56,728 bases of DNA from positions 1 through 56,728 of the forward strand of contig JAHZHC010000011.1 in NCBI GenBank assembly GCA_019420505.1. Reading direction: 5' to 3'. How positions within the stretch are numbered: position 1 is the stretch's first letter; the number at the start of each line of letters is the position of its first letter. Source of the stretch: Ruminococcus sp. (GTDB taxonomy: Bacteria > Bacillota > Clostridia > Oscillospirales > Ruminococcaceae). The notes under the pieces were generated by a model that ran no database searches, was not told the DNA's origin, and saw only the letters and a list, made by a program, of their open reading frames with translations. Below are positions 8,531 through 16,977 of the stretch, piece by piece. Made by a program: the position numbers and the translations under genes.

Positions 8531-8786
8531 GCAGATCTGCTCCTTTCAGAGTGTTTATAAAATCAAGTATATCTTCATTTGCAGTTTGTTTATCAATATC
8601 ATATTCTGCTGTCATAGCATCAATAAGCTGTTCAACAGTTGTTTCAGACTGAAGCTTTTCCCATAAAAATTTTCCTGTCGAATTAAGTCGGATGATACCA
8701 TTAAAGGTTTTGCTTGCTTCACCGATTGCAACAACCATTGTTTGGGAAGCTATTTCTCTGAGCATAAAGCCTTCTTTTATTTTCAT
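8523..8786 (-). CDS. PqqD-like RiPP recognition element protein
   Basis: 87 residues, the usual size of a stand-alone PqqD-fold protein, which binds the leader of a precursor peptide and presents it to modifying enzymes. Sequence features fit: a start of alternating hydrophobic strands, LNSTGKFLWEKL (34-45; the LNxTGxxIWxxL hallmark), then a helical VEQLIDAMTAEYDID segment and a C-terminal helix. The start at 8786 is chosen because AAAGGA lies 9-10 nt before it; an in-frame ATG at 8804 precedes the RBS. It is first in the operon, under a strong promoter at 8822-8850. The likely ligand is the 39-residue peptide encoded at 11849, which has a YxxP leader motif. Confidence 0.85.
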   Translation of the reverse strand: MKIKEGFMLREIASQTMVVAIGEASKTFNGIIRLNSTGKFLWEKLQSETTVEQLIDAMTAEYDIDKQTANEDILDFINTLKGADLLA

Positions 8787-8821
8787 TTTAACAAATCCTT
8801 TCATTACAAATAATATATACT

Positions 8822-8850
8822 ATTATAAATGATTTGTATTAAAAAGTCAA
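8822..8850 (-). promoter_or_regulatory. Promoter of the pqqD-peptidase-ABC-nucleotidyltransferase operon
   Basis: Minus-strand TTGACT (8845-8850), 17 nt, TATAAT (8822-8827). It is divergent from the promoter at 8951, about 100 bp away, so both arms of the locus could share one regulator. Confidence 0.8.
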
Positions 8851-8950
8851 TAACTGTGCAGGTTTTAGCTGGTTGTAGTTAAAATAGCTAATAGAGAAAG
8901 TCGAAATTTGTACAAATAGTAGATTATTTTCGAAAACACTTAAAAGATTA

Positions 8951-8979
8951 TTGACAAACATTTAGGTTAAAGGTATAAT
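8951..8979 (+). promoter_or_regulatory. Consensus promoter of the repeat protein and peptide
   Basis: TTGACA (8951-8956), 17-nt spacer, TATAAT (8974-8979): a perfect vegetative match, followed by AGGAGG and the ATG at 9017. This predicts strong expression. Confidence 0.88.
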
Positions 8980-9016
8980 AAAATTGCAATATTTTTCGTA
9001 AGGAGGAAAAATAAAA

Positions 9017-11830
9017 ATGAAAATTAAAAAGATTTTATCCGGCTTAGTAGCTGGAGCACTTGCCATGTCAACTTTGGCCGGTGTATCTTCTTTCAGCGCT
9101 TCAGCTGACAGTGATCCGGAAACTCCGTTACTTCCGGCGTTAAACGGTTTGATCAAATATCAGCTCAGAAACAGCGCAGAAGGAACAGGTAAGGATATTC
9201 GTTTCCTTGCTGTTGTTAAAGAGTCAGACGTTCTGTATGGTGCATCAGCTGAATGGTATATTCAGGCAGCTACAGCAGACGCTCCTGATGATTTTCAGGA
9301 AGTAGAAACACAGGAACTTACAGACAAAGCTTATAAATCTGTAATTGCTAACGGTGTTAAGATTAATGCTAATGATGCAGCAAAAGAAATTTGGAACTGG
9401 TCAGCAGATACAGAATATTGCTTTATTCTTTCACAGCCTGTCGGAAGTTTCGAAGATGGTGACAGAGTAGACGGTGATATTTTTGTTCTTAACTTTGTAA
9501 GCGGATTGAACCGTATAGTTACAATTGGTGCAGCAACACCTTCAAGCAAACCTGACAGCAGTTCAGAAGTTGAAGAGTCAAGCAGTGAAGTTGAAGAATC
9601 TTCAAGCTCATCAGAACAGCCTTCAGGCGAAGGAGTAATCTGGGAAGGCTCAGAAGACCTCGGCGCTTGGAAGAACGACGTTGAACTCGGCGTAGCAGGT
9701 ATTCCAAATGCTAAGGAAAATGGAATTCTTACAATCGAATATGAAGCAACAGGTGCAGCTCAGATCCAGATCATCAACAAGCTTGGTGAAGATTTTACAT
9801 GGACACCAATGGAAACAGCTGACGGTGCAGAGTATTTTGATACAACAGGCGGAAAGCTCCAGATCAAGCTTACAGCAAAACAGGCAGCAGAGCTTGCAGA
9901 ATCAAAAGGTATCTTCCTTAAGGGTACAGGCGCAGTAGTTACCAAGATGGTATACACAGAACCTGGCGCAGATGCAGGAAAAACAGAAGTAATCTGGGAA
10001 GGTGAAGAAGACCTTAATGCTTGGAAGAAGGACGTTAACCTCGGCGTAACCGGTATTCCTACTGCTGAAGAAGGCGGAATTCTTACAGTTGAGTATACAG
10101 GAACAGGTGCAGCTCAGATCCAGATCATCAACAAGCTTGGCGCTGATTGGGCATGGACACCAATGCAGACAGCTGACGGCAATGAGTATTTTGATACAAC
10201 AGGCGGAAAGCTTCAGATCAAACTTACAGCACAACAGGCAGCAGAGCTTGCAGCTGGTAAGGAAATGCATGTTAAGGGTACAGGCGCAGTTATTACTAAG
10301 ATCACATATACAACACCGGGCGGAAACGCTGGACAAACAGAAGTAATCTGGACAGGTGAAGAAGATCTCGGCGCTTGGAAGAACGACGTTGAACTCGGCG
10401 TAGCAGGTATTCCTATGGCTGAAGAAAACGGAATTCTTACAATTAAATATACATCAACAGGCGATGCTCAGATTCAGGTAATCAACAAGCTTGGTGACGC
10501 TTGGACATGGACTCCGATGGAAACAGCTGATGGCGAAGAGTATTTCGATACAACAGGCGGAGAACTTCAGATTAAACTTACAGCAGCACAGGCTGCAGCA
10601 CTTGCATCCTCAAAGGCTATTTATCTCAAGGGACAGAATGCTGTAGTTACTGAAATTACATATACTACTCCGGGAAGCAAGCCTTCAGACAGCAGTTCAG
10701 AAGCTGAAGAGTCAAGCACAGTAGTTGAGGATTCAAGTACTGTAGTTGAAGATTCTTCAAGCACATCAGAACAGCCTTCAACTGAAGAAGTACTTTGGGA
10801 AGGTGAAGAAGATCTCGGCGCATGGAAGAACGACGTTGAACTTGGTGTTGCAGGTATTCCTACTGCTGTAGAAAACGGAATTCTTACAATTGAGTATACA
10901 GCAACAGGCGCAGCTCAGATTCAGGTAATCAATAAGATCGGTGCTGATTTCACATGGACACCAATGGAAACAGCTGACGGTGCAGAATATTTTGATACAA
11001 CAGGCGGAAAGCTCAAGATCAAGCTTACAGCAGCACAGGCTGAAGCACTTGCATCATCAAAGGCTATCTTCCTTAAGGGTACAGGCGCAGTAGTTACAAA
11101 GCTGACATATACAGCACCCGGCGGAGATGCAGGAAAAACAGAAGTAATCTGGGAAGGCGAAGAAGACCTCAATGCTTGGAAAACAGACGTTAACCTCGGC
11201 GTAGCAGGTATCCCTCTTGCTGAAGAAGGCGGAATTCTTGCTATTGAGTATACAGGAACAGGCGCAGCTCAGATCCAGGTAATCAACAAGATCGGTGCTG
11301 ATTGGGCATGGACACCAATGCAGACAGCTGACGGCAATGAGTATTTCGATGCAACAGGCGGAAAGCTTCAGATCAAACTTACTGCAGCACAGGCAGCAGA
11401 GCTTGCAGCAGGTAAGGAGATGCACATCAAGGGTACAGGCGCAGTTATCACTAAGATCACATATACAGCACCGGGCGGAAATGCCGGTACAGTAGAAACA
11501 ATCTGGGAAGGCGAAGAAGACCTTAATGCATGGAAAGCAGATGTTAACCTCGGCGTAGCAGGTATTCCTCTTGCTGAAGAAGGCGGAATTCTTACAGTTG
11601 AGTATACAGGAACAGGTGCAGCTCAGATCCAGATTATCAACAAGCTTGGCGCTGATTGGGCATGGACACCAATGCTGACAGCAGAAGGCGATGACTTCTT
11701 TGATACAACAGGCGGAAAGCTTCAGATCAAACTTACAGCACAGCAGGCAGCAGAACTTGCAGCAGGTAAGGAAATGCACATCAAGGGTACAGGTGCTGTA
11801 ATAACTAAGTTGACTTATACATCTAAGTAA
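9017..11830 (+). CDS. Secreted protein with six 118-residue repeats and Ser/Glu linkers
   Basis: A signal peptide (KIKK, hydrophobic core, SASA cleavage region near 30) is followed by a unique domain (about 35-180). Next come a Ser/Glu-rich linker, three 118-residue repeats, a second Ser/Glu/Val linker and three more repeats. Repeat units start at 9635, 9989, 10343, 10790, 11144 and 11498, each exactly 354 bp except where truncated. Each begins WEGEEDLxAWK, has WTPMxTADG in the middle and ends GTGAVxTKxTYT. This strand-rich pattern recalls carbohydrate-binding beta-sandwich modules, but I cannot name a family. No LPXTG motif, membrane anchor or S-layer domain is seen. It is probably co-transcribed with the 39-residue peptide 18 bp downstream. 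A role as adhesin or binding scaffold is inference. Confidence 0.8.
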   Translation: MKIKKILSGLVAGALAMSTLAGVSSFSASADSDPETPLLPALNGLIKYQLRNSAEGTGKDIRFLAVVKESDVLYGASAEWYIQAATADAPDDFQEVETQELTDKAYKSVIANGVKINANDAAKEIWNWSADTEYCFILSQPVGSFEDGDRVDGDIFVLNFVSGLNRIVTIGAATPSSKPDSSSEVEESSSEVEESSSSSEQPSGEGVIWEGSEDLGAWKNDVELGVAGIPNAKENGILTIEYEATGAAQIQIINKLGEDFTWTPMETADGAEYFDTTGGKLQIKLTAKQAAELAESKGIFLKGTGAVVTKMVYTEPGADAGKTEVIWEGEEDLNAWKKDVNLGVTGIPTAEEGGILTVEYTGTGAAQIQIINKLGADWAWTPMQTADGNEYFDTTGGKLQIKLTAQQAAELAAGKEMHVKGTGAVITKITYTTPGGNAGQTEVIWTGEEDLGAWKNDVELGVAGIPMAEENGILTIKYTSTGDAQIQVINKLGDAWTWTPMETADGEEYFDTTGGELQIKLTAAQAAALASSKAIYLKGQNAVVTEITYTTPGSKPSDSSSEAEESSTVVEDSSTVVEDSSSTSEQPSTEEVLWEGEEDLGAWKNDVELGVAGIPTAVENGILTIEYTATGAAQIQVINKIGADFTWTPMETADGAEYFDTTGGKLKIKLTAAQAEALASSKAIFLKGTGAVVTKLTYTAPGGDAGKTEVIWEGEEDLNAWKTDVNLGVAGIPLAEEGGILAIEYTGTGAAQIQVINKIGADWAWTPMQTADGNEYFDATGGKLQIKLTAAQAAELAAGKEMHIKGTGAVITKITYTAPGGNAGTVETIWEGEEDLNAWKADVNLGVAGIPLAEEGGILTVEYTGTGAAQIQIINKLGADWAWTPMLTAEGDDFFDTTGGKLQIKLTAQQAAELAAGKEMHIKGTGAVITKLTYTSK
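9635..11827 (+). repeat. Six 354-bp intragenic repeats in two blocks
   Basis: Block one starts at 9635, 9989 and 10343; block two at 10790, 11144 and 11498. Long runs are identical between units at the DNA level, for example around GGAACAGGTGCAGCTCAGAT, which implies recent duplication or gene conversion and makes unit number easy to change by recombination. Confidence 0.92.
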
Positions 11831-11848
11831 TTAGGAGGTAAGGAAATA

Positions 11849-11968
11849 ATGAAAAAATATTTAAAGCCATCTGCTGAGATTTCAAAATTTGAAATTGAAG
11901 AAGTAGTAATGATGGACACAAGTTCAACAGATCCGGATCCGGACGGCGGTTGGGGAGATATTCTCTAA
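11849..11968 (+). CDS. 39-residue candidate RiPP precursor peptide
   Basis: A short gene with a strong AGGAGG 10 nt before its ATG, 18 bp after the repeat protein and followed by a terminator. The N-terminal half (Y4, P7, F14; the YxxP motif) looks like leaders bound by PqqD-type domains in Firmicutes lasso peptides. The C-terminal half, about residues 23-39, is DTSSTDPDPDGGWGDIL: acidic, with two DP steps, Ser/Thr residues that a kinase could modify, and one Trp. Nearby genes encode an RRE protein, a peptidase, an exporter, a nucleotidyltransferase and an HPr-kinase-like enzyme. No cyclase is seen, so the final chemistry is unknown. It could instead be a regulatory or partner peptide of the repeat protein. 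Confidence 0.7.
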   Translation: MKKYLKPSAEISKFEIEEVVMMDTSSTDPDPDGGWGDIL

Positions 11969-11986
11969 TTCTTAGTTGAATAAATA

Positions 11987-12018
11987 AAAGCGGTAACTTA
12001 AGGTTGCCGCTTTTTTTA
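11987..12018 (+). terminator. Terminator after the peptide gene
   Basis: GCGGTAAC (11990-11997) pairs with GTTGCCGC (12003-12010), including one G-T pair, and is followed by seven T. Confidence 0.88.
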
Positions 12019-12020
12019 TC

Positions 12021-12049
12021 TTGCAATTTGTATATAATTATGTTATAAT
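12021..12049 (+). promoter_or_regulatory. Promoter of the lipoprotein-kinase pair
   Basis: TTGCAA (12021-12026), 17 nt, TATAAT (12044-12049), directly after the preceding terminator. GGAGGT precedes the ATG at 12090. Confidence 0.75.
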
Positions 12050-12089
12050 GGATTTGTAAGCAAAACAATTTGATTTTTGGAGGTACAAA

Positions 12090-12482
12090 ATGAATAAGAT
12101 CAAACTTTTAGCTGTGGTGTCAGCATTAGCAGCAAGTGCTCTTTTAATGGCTTCATGTGCTGAGGACATTAAAGATAACAGCAGTAACAATAAAGACGTT
12201 TCTTCATCTGCGACCGAAGTAACTAACAATTCTTCAGCAAATGCCGAATCAAATTCTGATTCTGAAAAAATTAAGGATGACAAAGATAAAAAATCTGATT
12301 CAAAAACAAATGACGGAAATAATTCTGCCGCAAACGGTTCTGATAATAATAATTCTCAGGCGCAAAATGACAGTAGTAAATCAGGTAAAATCGAAATTAT
12401 TGATGAACTTGATTTGGATGCTCTTGATAGCAATGGATCAGTTGCACCAAACGCTGAACAGGGCTGGGGCGCTTTAATGTAA
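12090..12482 (+). CDS. Small Ser/Asn/Asp-rich lipoprotein with a GWG tail
   Basis: 130 residues. The lipoprotein signal ends in LMASC, giving lipidated Cys23. A low-complexity, hydrophilic, disordered segment of about 75 residues rich in S, N, D and K follows, then EIIDELDLDALD and the tail NAEQGWGALM. The tail resembles that of the peptide at 11849 (GGWGDIL): both end G-W-G-x-hydrophobic-hydrophobic. The stop codon overlaps the kinase start (TAATG), so the two are translationally coupled. It could be a surface tether carrying a modified tail, a kinase substrate or an unrelated lipoprotein; no family is recognised. Skewed composition makes homology weak evidence here. Confidence 0.72.
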   Translation: MNKIKLLAVVSALAASALLMASCAEDIKDNSSNNKDVSSSATEVTNNSSANAESNSDSEKIKDDKDKKSDSKTNDGNNSAANGSDNNNSQAQNDSSKSGKIEIIDELDLDALDSNGSVAPNAEQGWGALM

Positions 12483-13186
12483 TGATGAAGTCCTATAAAA
12501 TCTGTGACCTTGTCGTTAATATGGACCTTAAATATTCGATGATAAAAGACAGAGCGGAGAAATATCTTATTGAAAATTCTGATTCTCCCGACGTTATCAT
12601 TGAATCTGATGAGGATAGTATATCCAGAATAAAAGAAATTGCTCCGCATCTCAGTAAGGCTGAGTGTGAGGTTATTCATACAACAAGTATGTTTTATAGG
12701 CGCTTGCTGAGTTATGATGGATTTATGCTTCATTCTTCTGCTGTCTGTGTTGATAATAAGGCATATCTGTTTTCAGCAAACAGCGGAACGGGAAAATCTA
12801 CACATACAACACAATGGCTTAAGCTCTTCGGCGATAAGGCATACATTATTAATGACGACAAGCCCGCATTAAAAATTGAAAACGGGTGCGTTTATGTCTA
12901 CGGCACTCCATGGAGCGGTAAATCTGATTTGAATCTGAATGTGCGTGTCCCTTTACAAGGTATCTGCGTGCTTGAAAGATCAAAAAACAACTTTATAGAA
13001 CCGCTTGATAACGGTGTGGCTGTATATAAGCTGATGAATCAGACTTTGAGACCTCCTTTTGAGGCACATATGGATAAGCTGCTCAGCTTGCTTGATATTG
13101 TAATAACTAAAACTCCAATCTGGAGAATGGGATGTAATATTTCAACCGAAGCTGCTCAAATGGCTTATGATGCAATGTCTGAATAA
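12482..13186 (+). CDS. HPr-kinase-like / PEPCK-fold kinase of the RiPP-locus type
   Basis: 234 residues. The C-terminal half shows the HprK catalytic pattern: GFMLHSSAVCVDNKAYLFSA (80-99), P-loop SGTGKSTHT (101-109), acidic INDDKPAL (123-130) and TPWSGK (142-147). It lacks the N-terminal domain of true HprK/P and is not beside a carbon-catabolite gene, so HPr is an unlikely substrate. Related stand-alone kinases occur in Firmicutes lasso clusters of the paeninodin type, where they phosphorylate the peptide C-terminus. Here the coupled lipoprotein and the peptide at 11849 are the candidate substrates. An alternative ATG lies one codon downstream (12485). A terminator follows at 13193. Confidence 0.82.
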   Translation: MMKSYKICDLVVNMDLKYSMIKDRAEKYLIENSDSPDVIIESDEDSISRIKEIAPHLSKAECEVIHTTSMFYRRLLSYDGFMLHSSAVCVDNKAYLFSANSGTGKSTHTTQWLKLFGDKAYIINDDKPALKIENGCVYVYGTPWSGKSDLNLNVRVPLQGICVLERSKNNFIEPLDNGVAVYKLMNQTLRPPFEAHMDKLLSLLDIVITKTPIWRMGCNISTEAAQMAYDAMSE

Positions 13187-13192
13187 ATATTT

Positions 13193-13236
13193 AAAGCGAT
13201 AATTCGTTAGCAATGAGATGAATTATCGCTTTTTTT
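13193..13236 (+). terminator. Terminator after the HPr-kinase-like gene
   Basis: AAAGCGATAATTC pairs with GAATTATCGCTTT around a 14-nt loop and runs into a T tract. Confidence 0.85.
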
Positions 13237-13256
13237 ATATCTTAATTGAGAATTGT

Positions 13257-13293
13257 AATTATAAAAAACTCCGCACTTAATGTGCGGAGTTTT
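13257..13293 (-). terminator. Terminator of nifJ
   Basis: A perfect 12-bp stem AAAACTCCGCAC (13265-13276)/GTGCGGAGTTTT (13282-13293) with a 5-nt loop continues into T residues on the minus strand. Confidence 0.88.
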
Positions 13294-13308
13294 GATATAT
13301 TCAGAAAA

Positions 13309-16300
13309 TTACTTTTCTTCTGTATTGTAAAGCTTTGCATATCTGAGCAGGTAGTCATATCTGTCAGCAGCATTCTTAACAGCCTTGTCAAACAGTTTTT
13401 CAGCTCTTTCAGGATTCTGTCTTGCCAATGCGTTATAACGAACTTCACCCATGATGAATTCCTTATAATCAGCAGTAGGAGCCTTAGAATCAAGAGTAAA
13501 CGGATTCTTTCCTTCAGCCTTAAGACGTGGGTCGAATCTGTAAAGATGCCAGTAACCGGCCTGTACAGCTTTCTTCTCTTCAGTCTGAGCAATTGACATA
13601 CCGCCCTTAATACCATGGTTGATACATGGAGCGTAAGCAATAATCAATGAAGGTCCGTTATAAGCCTCAGCCTCTGAAATTGCCTTGATACACTGGTTAT
13701 AATCAGCACCCATTGCAATGTGAGCAACATATACATAACCATAAGACATCGCAATACCTGCAAGGTCTTTCTTCTTAACTTCCTTACCTGCAGCAGCAAA
13801 CTGTGCAATAGCTCCTGTAGGAGTTGATTTAGAAGACTGTCCGCCTGTGTTTGAGTAAACCTCTGTGTCAAATACAAAGATGTTTACATCTTCACCTGAA
13901 GCGATAACATGGTCAAGACCTGAGAAACCAATGTCATAAGCCCAACCGTCACCGCCGAAGATCCACATTGATTTCTTGCGGAGATAATCAGCGTCTTTAA
14001 GAATTTCTTCTGCTGCCTTAGTTTTTGATTTCTTCAAAGCATCGATCAAAGCGTCAGTAGCAGGAGAGTTAGCAGCACCGTCGTTAATAGTTGAGAGATA
14101 ACCCTCAATTGCCTTTTTAAGACCGGCAGCCTTAGTTGTCTTATCAAGCTCAAGAATCTTAGCGATTGTTCTCTGTCTGATTGTGTTCTGTGCCAAGAAC
14201 ATACCGTAACCATATTCAGCGTTGTCCTCGAACAGTGAGTTAGCCCAAGCCGGACCCTTGCCGTCCTTGTTTACTGTATATGGAGTTGAAGGAGCAGAAC
14301 CGCCCCAGATTGATGAACATCCTGTAGCATTTGCAATGTACATTCTGTCACCGAAAAGCTGTGTTACGAGCTTAGCATAAGGTGTTTCTCCGCATCCTGC
14401 GCAAGCGCCTGAGAATTCAAGAAGAGGCTGTTTGAACTGTGAGCCCTTAACTGTAGTTGCCTTGAATTTTTCAAGAACATCAGGCTTTTCAGGAAGTGTA
14501 AGACCATAGTTGAATACTTCCTGTTCAGCAAGCTGTGTCTCCAGCGGAGCCATGTTCAGAGCCTTGTTGCCCTTTTTGCCCGGACATACGTTTACGCATG
14601 AGCCGCATCCTGTACAGTCAAGAGCTGAAAGTGTAACAACAAAGTTGTAACCCGGCATTCCTACCATAGGAACAGCCTTTTCCTGAGCAAGCTTAGGAGC
14701 TTTTTTGAGTTCAGCGTCTGTCATTACAACAGGACGGATAACAGCATGAGGACAAACATATGAACAGAAGTTACACTGAATACAGTTTTCACTTTTCCAG
14801 AATGGAACGTCAATTGCAATTCCTCTCTTTTCAAATGCAGCAGAACCCTGTGGGAATGTACCGTCAGCCATGTCAACAAATGTTGATACAGGAAGCTGAT
14901 CACCCTGCTGAGCGTTGCAAGGAATCTGAATGTTGTTTACAAAGTCCTGGAGCTTCTTGTCAGCGCATTTAACGTTGTCCATGCCCATCTTTGTATCCTT
15001 GGCAGTTTTCCATTTTTCAGGAACCTTGACTTCAACAACCTGCTGACAGCCTGCGTCGATAGCGTCATGGTTCATCTTAACGATAGCTTCACCCTTCTTT
15101 GAATAAGAAGCAGTAGCAGCGTCTTTCATAAACTTAACAGCGTCATCAATAGGAATGATATTAGCAAGCTTGAAGAATGCTGACTGAAGAACAGTATTGA
15201 TTCTGTTGCCCAGACCGATTTCCTTACCGATTTTTACACCGTTGATTGTATAGAACTTAATGTTGTTTTCAGCAATATATCTCTTAACCTGACCCGGAAG
15301 ATGCTTGTCAAGCTCCTTTTCATCCCACTGACAGTTAAGGAGGAATGTTCCGCCCGGCTTAATGTCAGAAACGATATCATATTTTGTAATGTATGATTCA
15401 TTGTGACAAGCAACAAAGTCAGCCTGGTTGATAAGATAAGTTGACTTGATCGGGGTCTTGCCGAATCTGAGGTGAGAAACGGTTACACCGCCTGATTTCT
15501 TTGAGTCATAAGCAAAATATGCCTGAGCATACAAATCAGTATGGTCGCCGATGATCTTGATTGAGTTTTTGTTTGCTCCGACAGTACCGTCAGCTCCGAG
15601 TCCCCAGAACTTGCAAGCTGTTGTGCCTGCCGGTGCTGAATCAAGCTTATCCTCAGTTTCAAGTGAAAGATTAGTAACGTCATCGTTAATACCGATTGTG
15701 AAACGTGGTTTATATGTGTCTTTCCATGAAGCGTTCCAGAAAACAGCCTTGATCTGTGCAGGAGTTGTGTCCTTAGATCCAAGACCGTATCTGCCTGAAG
15801 CAACAGGAATGTCGTGGAACTGTGTGCCCTTGAGAGCAGCAACAACGTCAAGCCAGAGCGGTTCGCCAAGTGATCCCGGTTCTTTAGTTCTGTCAAGAAC
15901 TGAAATCTGTTCACATGTTGAAGGAATAGCTTCAACAAGCTTGTCAGCACAGAATGGTCTGTAAAGTCTTACCTTAACAAGACCAAGCTTTGTTCCCTCA
16001 TTTGCGTTGAGATAATCAATTGTTTCTTCAATAGTGTCGCAAACTGAACCCATAGCAACAATTACGTGTGTTGCGTCAGGAGCACCGTAGTAGTTAAACA
16101 GCTTATAATCTGTACCGATTTTAGCATTGACCTGATTCATATAATCTTCAACTACACCTGGGATTGCGTCATAATAAGAGTTGCATGCTTCACGAGCCTG
16201 GAAGAAGATATCAGGGTTCTGAGCAGTACCTCTGAGAACAGGATGTTCAGGGTTGATAGCTCTCTTTCTGAATTCTTCGATAGCTTCATAGTCAACCATT

Positions 16301-16878
16301 TCAGCAACATCAGCTTTGTCCCAAGTTTCAATTTTCTGAATTTCATGTGAAGTTCTGAAACCGTCAAAGAAGTGAATAAACGGAACTCTGCCCTTGATTG
16401 TTGAAAGATGAGCAACAGTACCGAGATCCATAACCTCCTGAGGGTTTGAAGAACAAAGCATTGCAAAGCCTGTCTGACGGCATGCATAGATATCTGAATG
16501 ATCGCCGAAGATGTTAAGAGCATGTGAAGCTACACAACGTGCAGAAACATGGATAACGCAAGGGAGAAGCTCACCTGCGATTTTGTACATATTCGGAATC
16601 ATAAGGAGCAAACCTTGTGAAGCAGTGTATGTTGTTGTAAGAGCACCGGCTGAAAGAGAGCCGTGAACAGTACCTGAAGCACCTGCTTCCGACTGCATTT
16701 CAGCAACCTTTACAGGAGTACCGAAAATATTTGTCTGACCTTTAGCAGACCACTGGTCAGTCACCTCAGCCATAACGGATGACGGTGTGATTGGATAGAT
16801 AGCAGCGACTTCTGTAAATGGGTATGACGCCCATGCAGCAGCGTTGTTTCCGTCCATGGTTTTCATTTTTCTTGCCAT
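13309..16878 (-). CDS. nifJ: Pyruvate:ferredoxin (flavodoxin) oxidoreductase
   Basis: A single-chain homodimeric PFOR of 1189 residues, the usual full length. It oxidises pyruvate to acetyl-CoA and CO2 while reducing ferredoxin, the central step of anaerobic fermentation. All parts are present: the N-terminal pyruvate-binding domain (YPITPSSVMAE near 30), two ferredoxin-type 4Fe-4S motifs (CIQCNFCSYVCP ~700, CTGCGSCVNVCPG ~757), the proximal-cluster CAGCGETPY (~825) and the thiamine-diphosphate region with GCSSIWGG and GGDGWAYDIG. AAAGGA precedes the ATG. A Rex box lies in its leader, linking expression to NADH/NAD+. It likely feeds reduced ferredoxin to the hydrogenase whose maturase HydF is encoded at 49006. 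Confidence 0.97.
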   Translation of the reverse strand: MARKMKTMDGNNAAAWASYPFTEVAAIYPITPSSVMAEVTDQWSAKGQTNIFGTPVKVAEMQSEAGASGTVHGSLSAGALTTTYTASQGLLLMIPNMYKIAGELLPCVIHVSARCVASHALNIFGDHSDIYACRQTGFAMLCSSNPQEVMDLGTVAHLSTIKGRVPFIHFFDGFRTSHEIQKIETWDKADVAEMVDYEAIEEFRKRAINPEHPVLRGTAQNPDIFFQAREACNSYYDAIPGVVEDYMNQVNAKIGTDYKLFNYYGAPDATHVIVAMGSVCDTIEETIDYLNANEGTKLGLVKVRLYRPFCADKLVEAIPSTCEQISVLDRTKEPGSLGEPLWLDVVAALKGTQFHDIPVASGRYGLGSKDTTPAQIKAVFWNASWKDTYKPRFTIGINDDVTNLSLETEDKLDSAPAGTTACKFWGLGADGTVGANKNSIKIIGDHTDLYAQAYFAYDSKKSGGVTVSHLRFGKTPIKSTYLINQADFVACHNESYITKYDIVSDIKPGGTFLLNCQWDEKELDKHLPGQVKRYIAENNIKFYTINGVKIGKEIGLGNRINTVLQSAFFKLANIIPIDDAVKFMKDAATASYSKKGEAIVKMNHDAIDAGCQQVVEVKVPEKWKTAKDTKMGMDNVKCADKKLQDFVNNIQIPCNAQQGDQLPVSTFVDMADGTFPQGSAAFEKRGIAIDVPFWKSENCIQCNFCSYVCPHAVIRPVVMTDAELKKAPKLAQEKAVPMVGMPGYNFVVTLSALDCTGCGSCVNVCPGKKGNKALNMAPLETQLAEQEVFNYGLTLPEKPDVLEKFKATTVKGSQFKQPLLEFSGACAGCGETPYAKLVTQLFGDRMYIANATGCSSIWGGSAPSTPYTVNKDGKGPAWANSLFEDNAEYGYGMFLAQNTIRQRTIAKILELDKTTKAAGLKKAIEGYLSTINDGAANSPATDALIDALKKSKTKAAEEILKDADYLRKKSMWIFGGDGWAYDIGFSGLDHVIASGEDVNIFVFDTEVYSNTGGQSSKSTPTGAIAQFAAAGKEVKKKDLAGIAMSYGYVYVAHIAMGADYNQCIKAISEAEAYNGPSLIIAYAPCINHGIKGGMSIAQTEEKKAVQAGYWHLYRFDPRLKAEGKNPFTLDSKAPTADYKEFIMGEVRYNALARQNPERAEKLFDKAVKNAADRYDYLLRYAKLYNTEEK

Positions 16879-16977
16879 TATAAGATCATTCCTTTCTCAA
16901 TATCCCGAACAATCGGTTTAAATTAAGAAACCTGCGAAAAACTGCGTGTCTTTCGTCGTTCGGAGAACAGTAGCTGT

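Noticed and set aside
11057..11779. Long cysteine-rich antisense frames inside the repeat protein
   Set aside because: They repeat with the same 354-bp period as the sense gene and have no RBS, so they are shadows of biased codon use.
5337..13186. Complete lasso peptide cluster
   Set aside because: No asparagine-synthetase-like cyclase and no transglutaminase-like B2 protease are encoded; only accessory functions are present.
12482..13186. Canonical HPr kinase/phosphorylase
   Set aside because: It lacks the N-terminal HprK domain and is coupled to a lipoprotein gene, not to carbon-catabolite genes.
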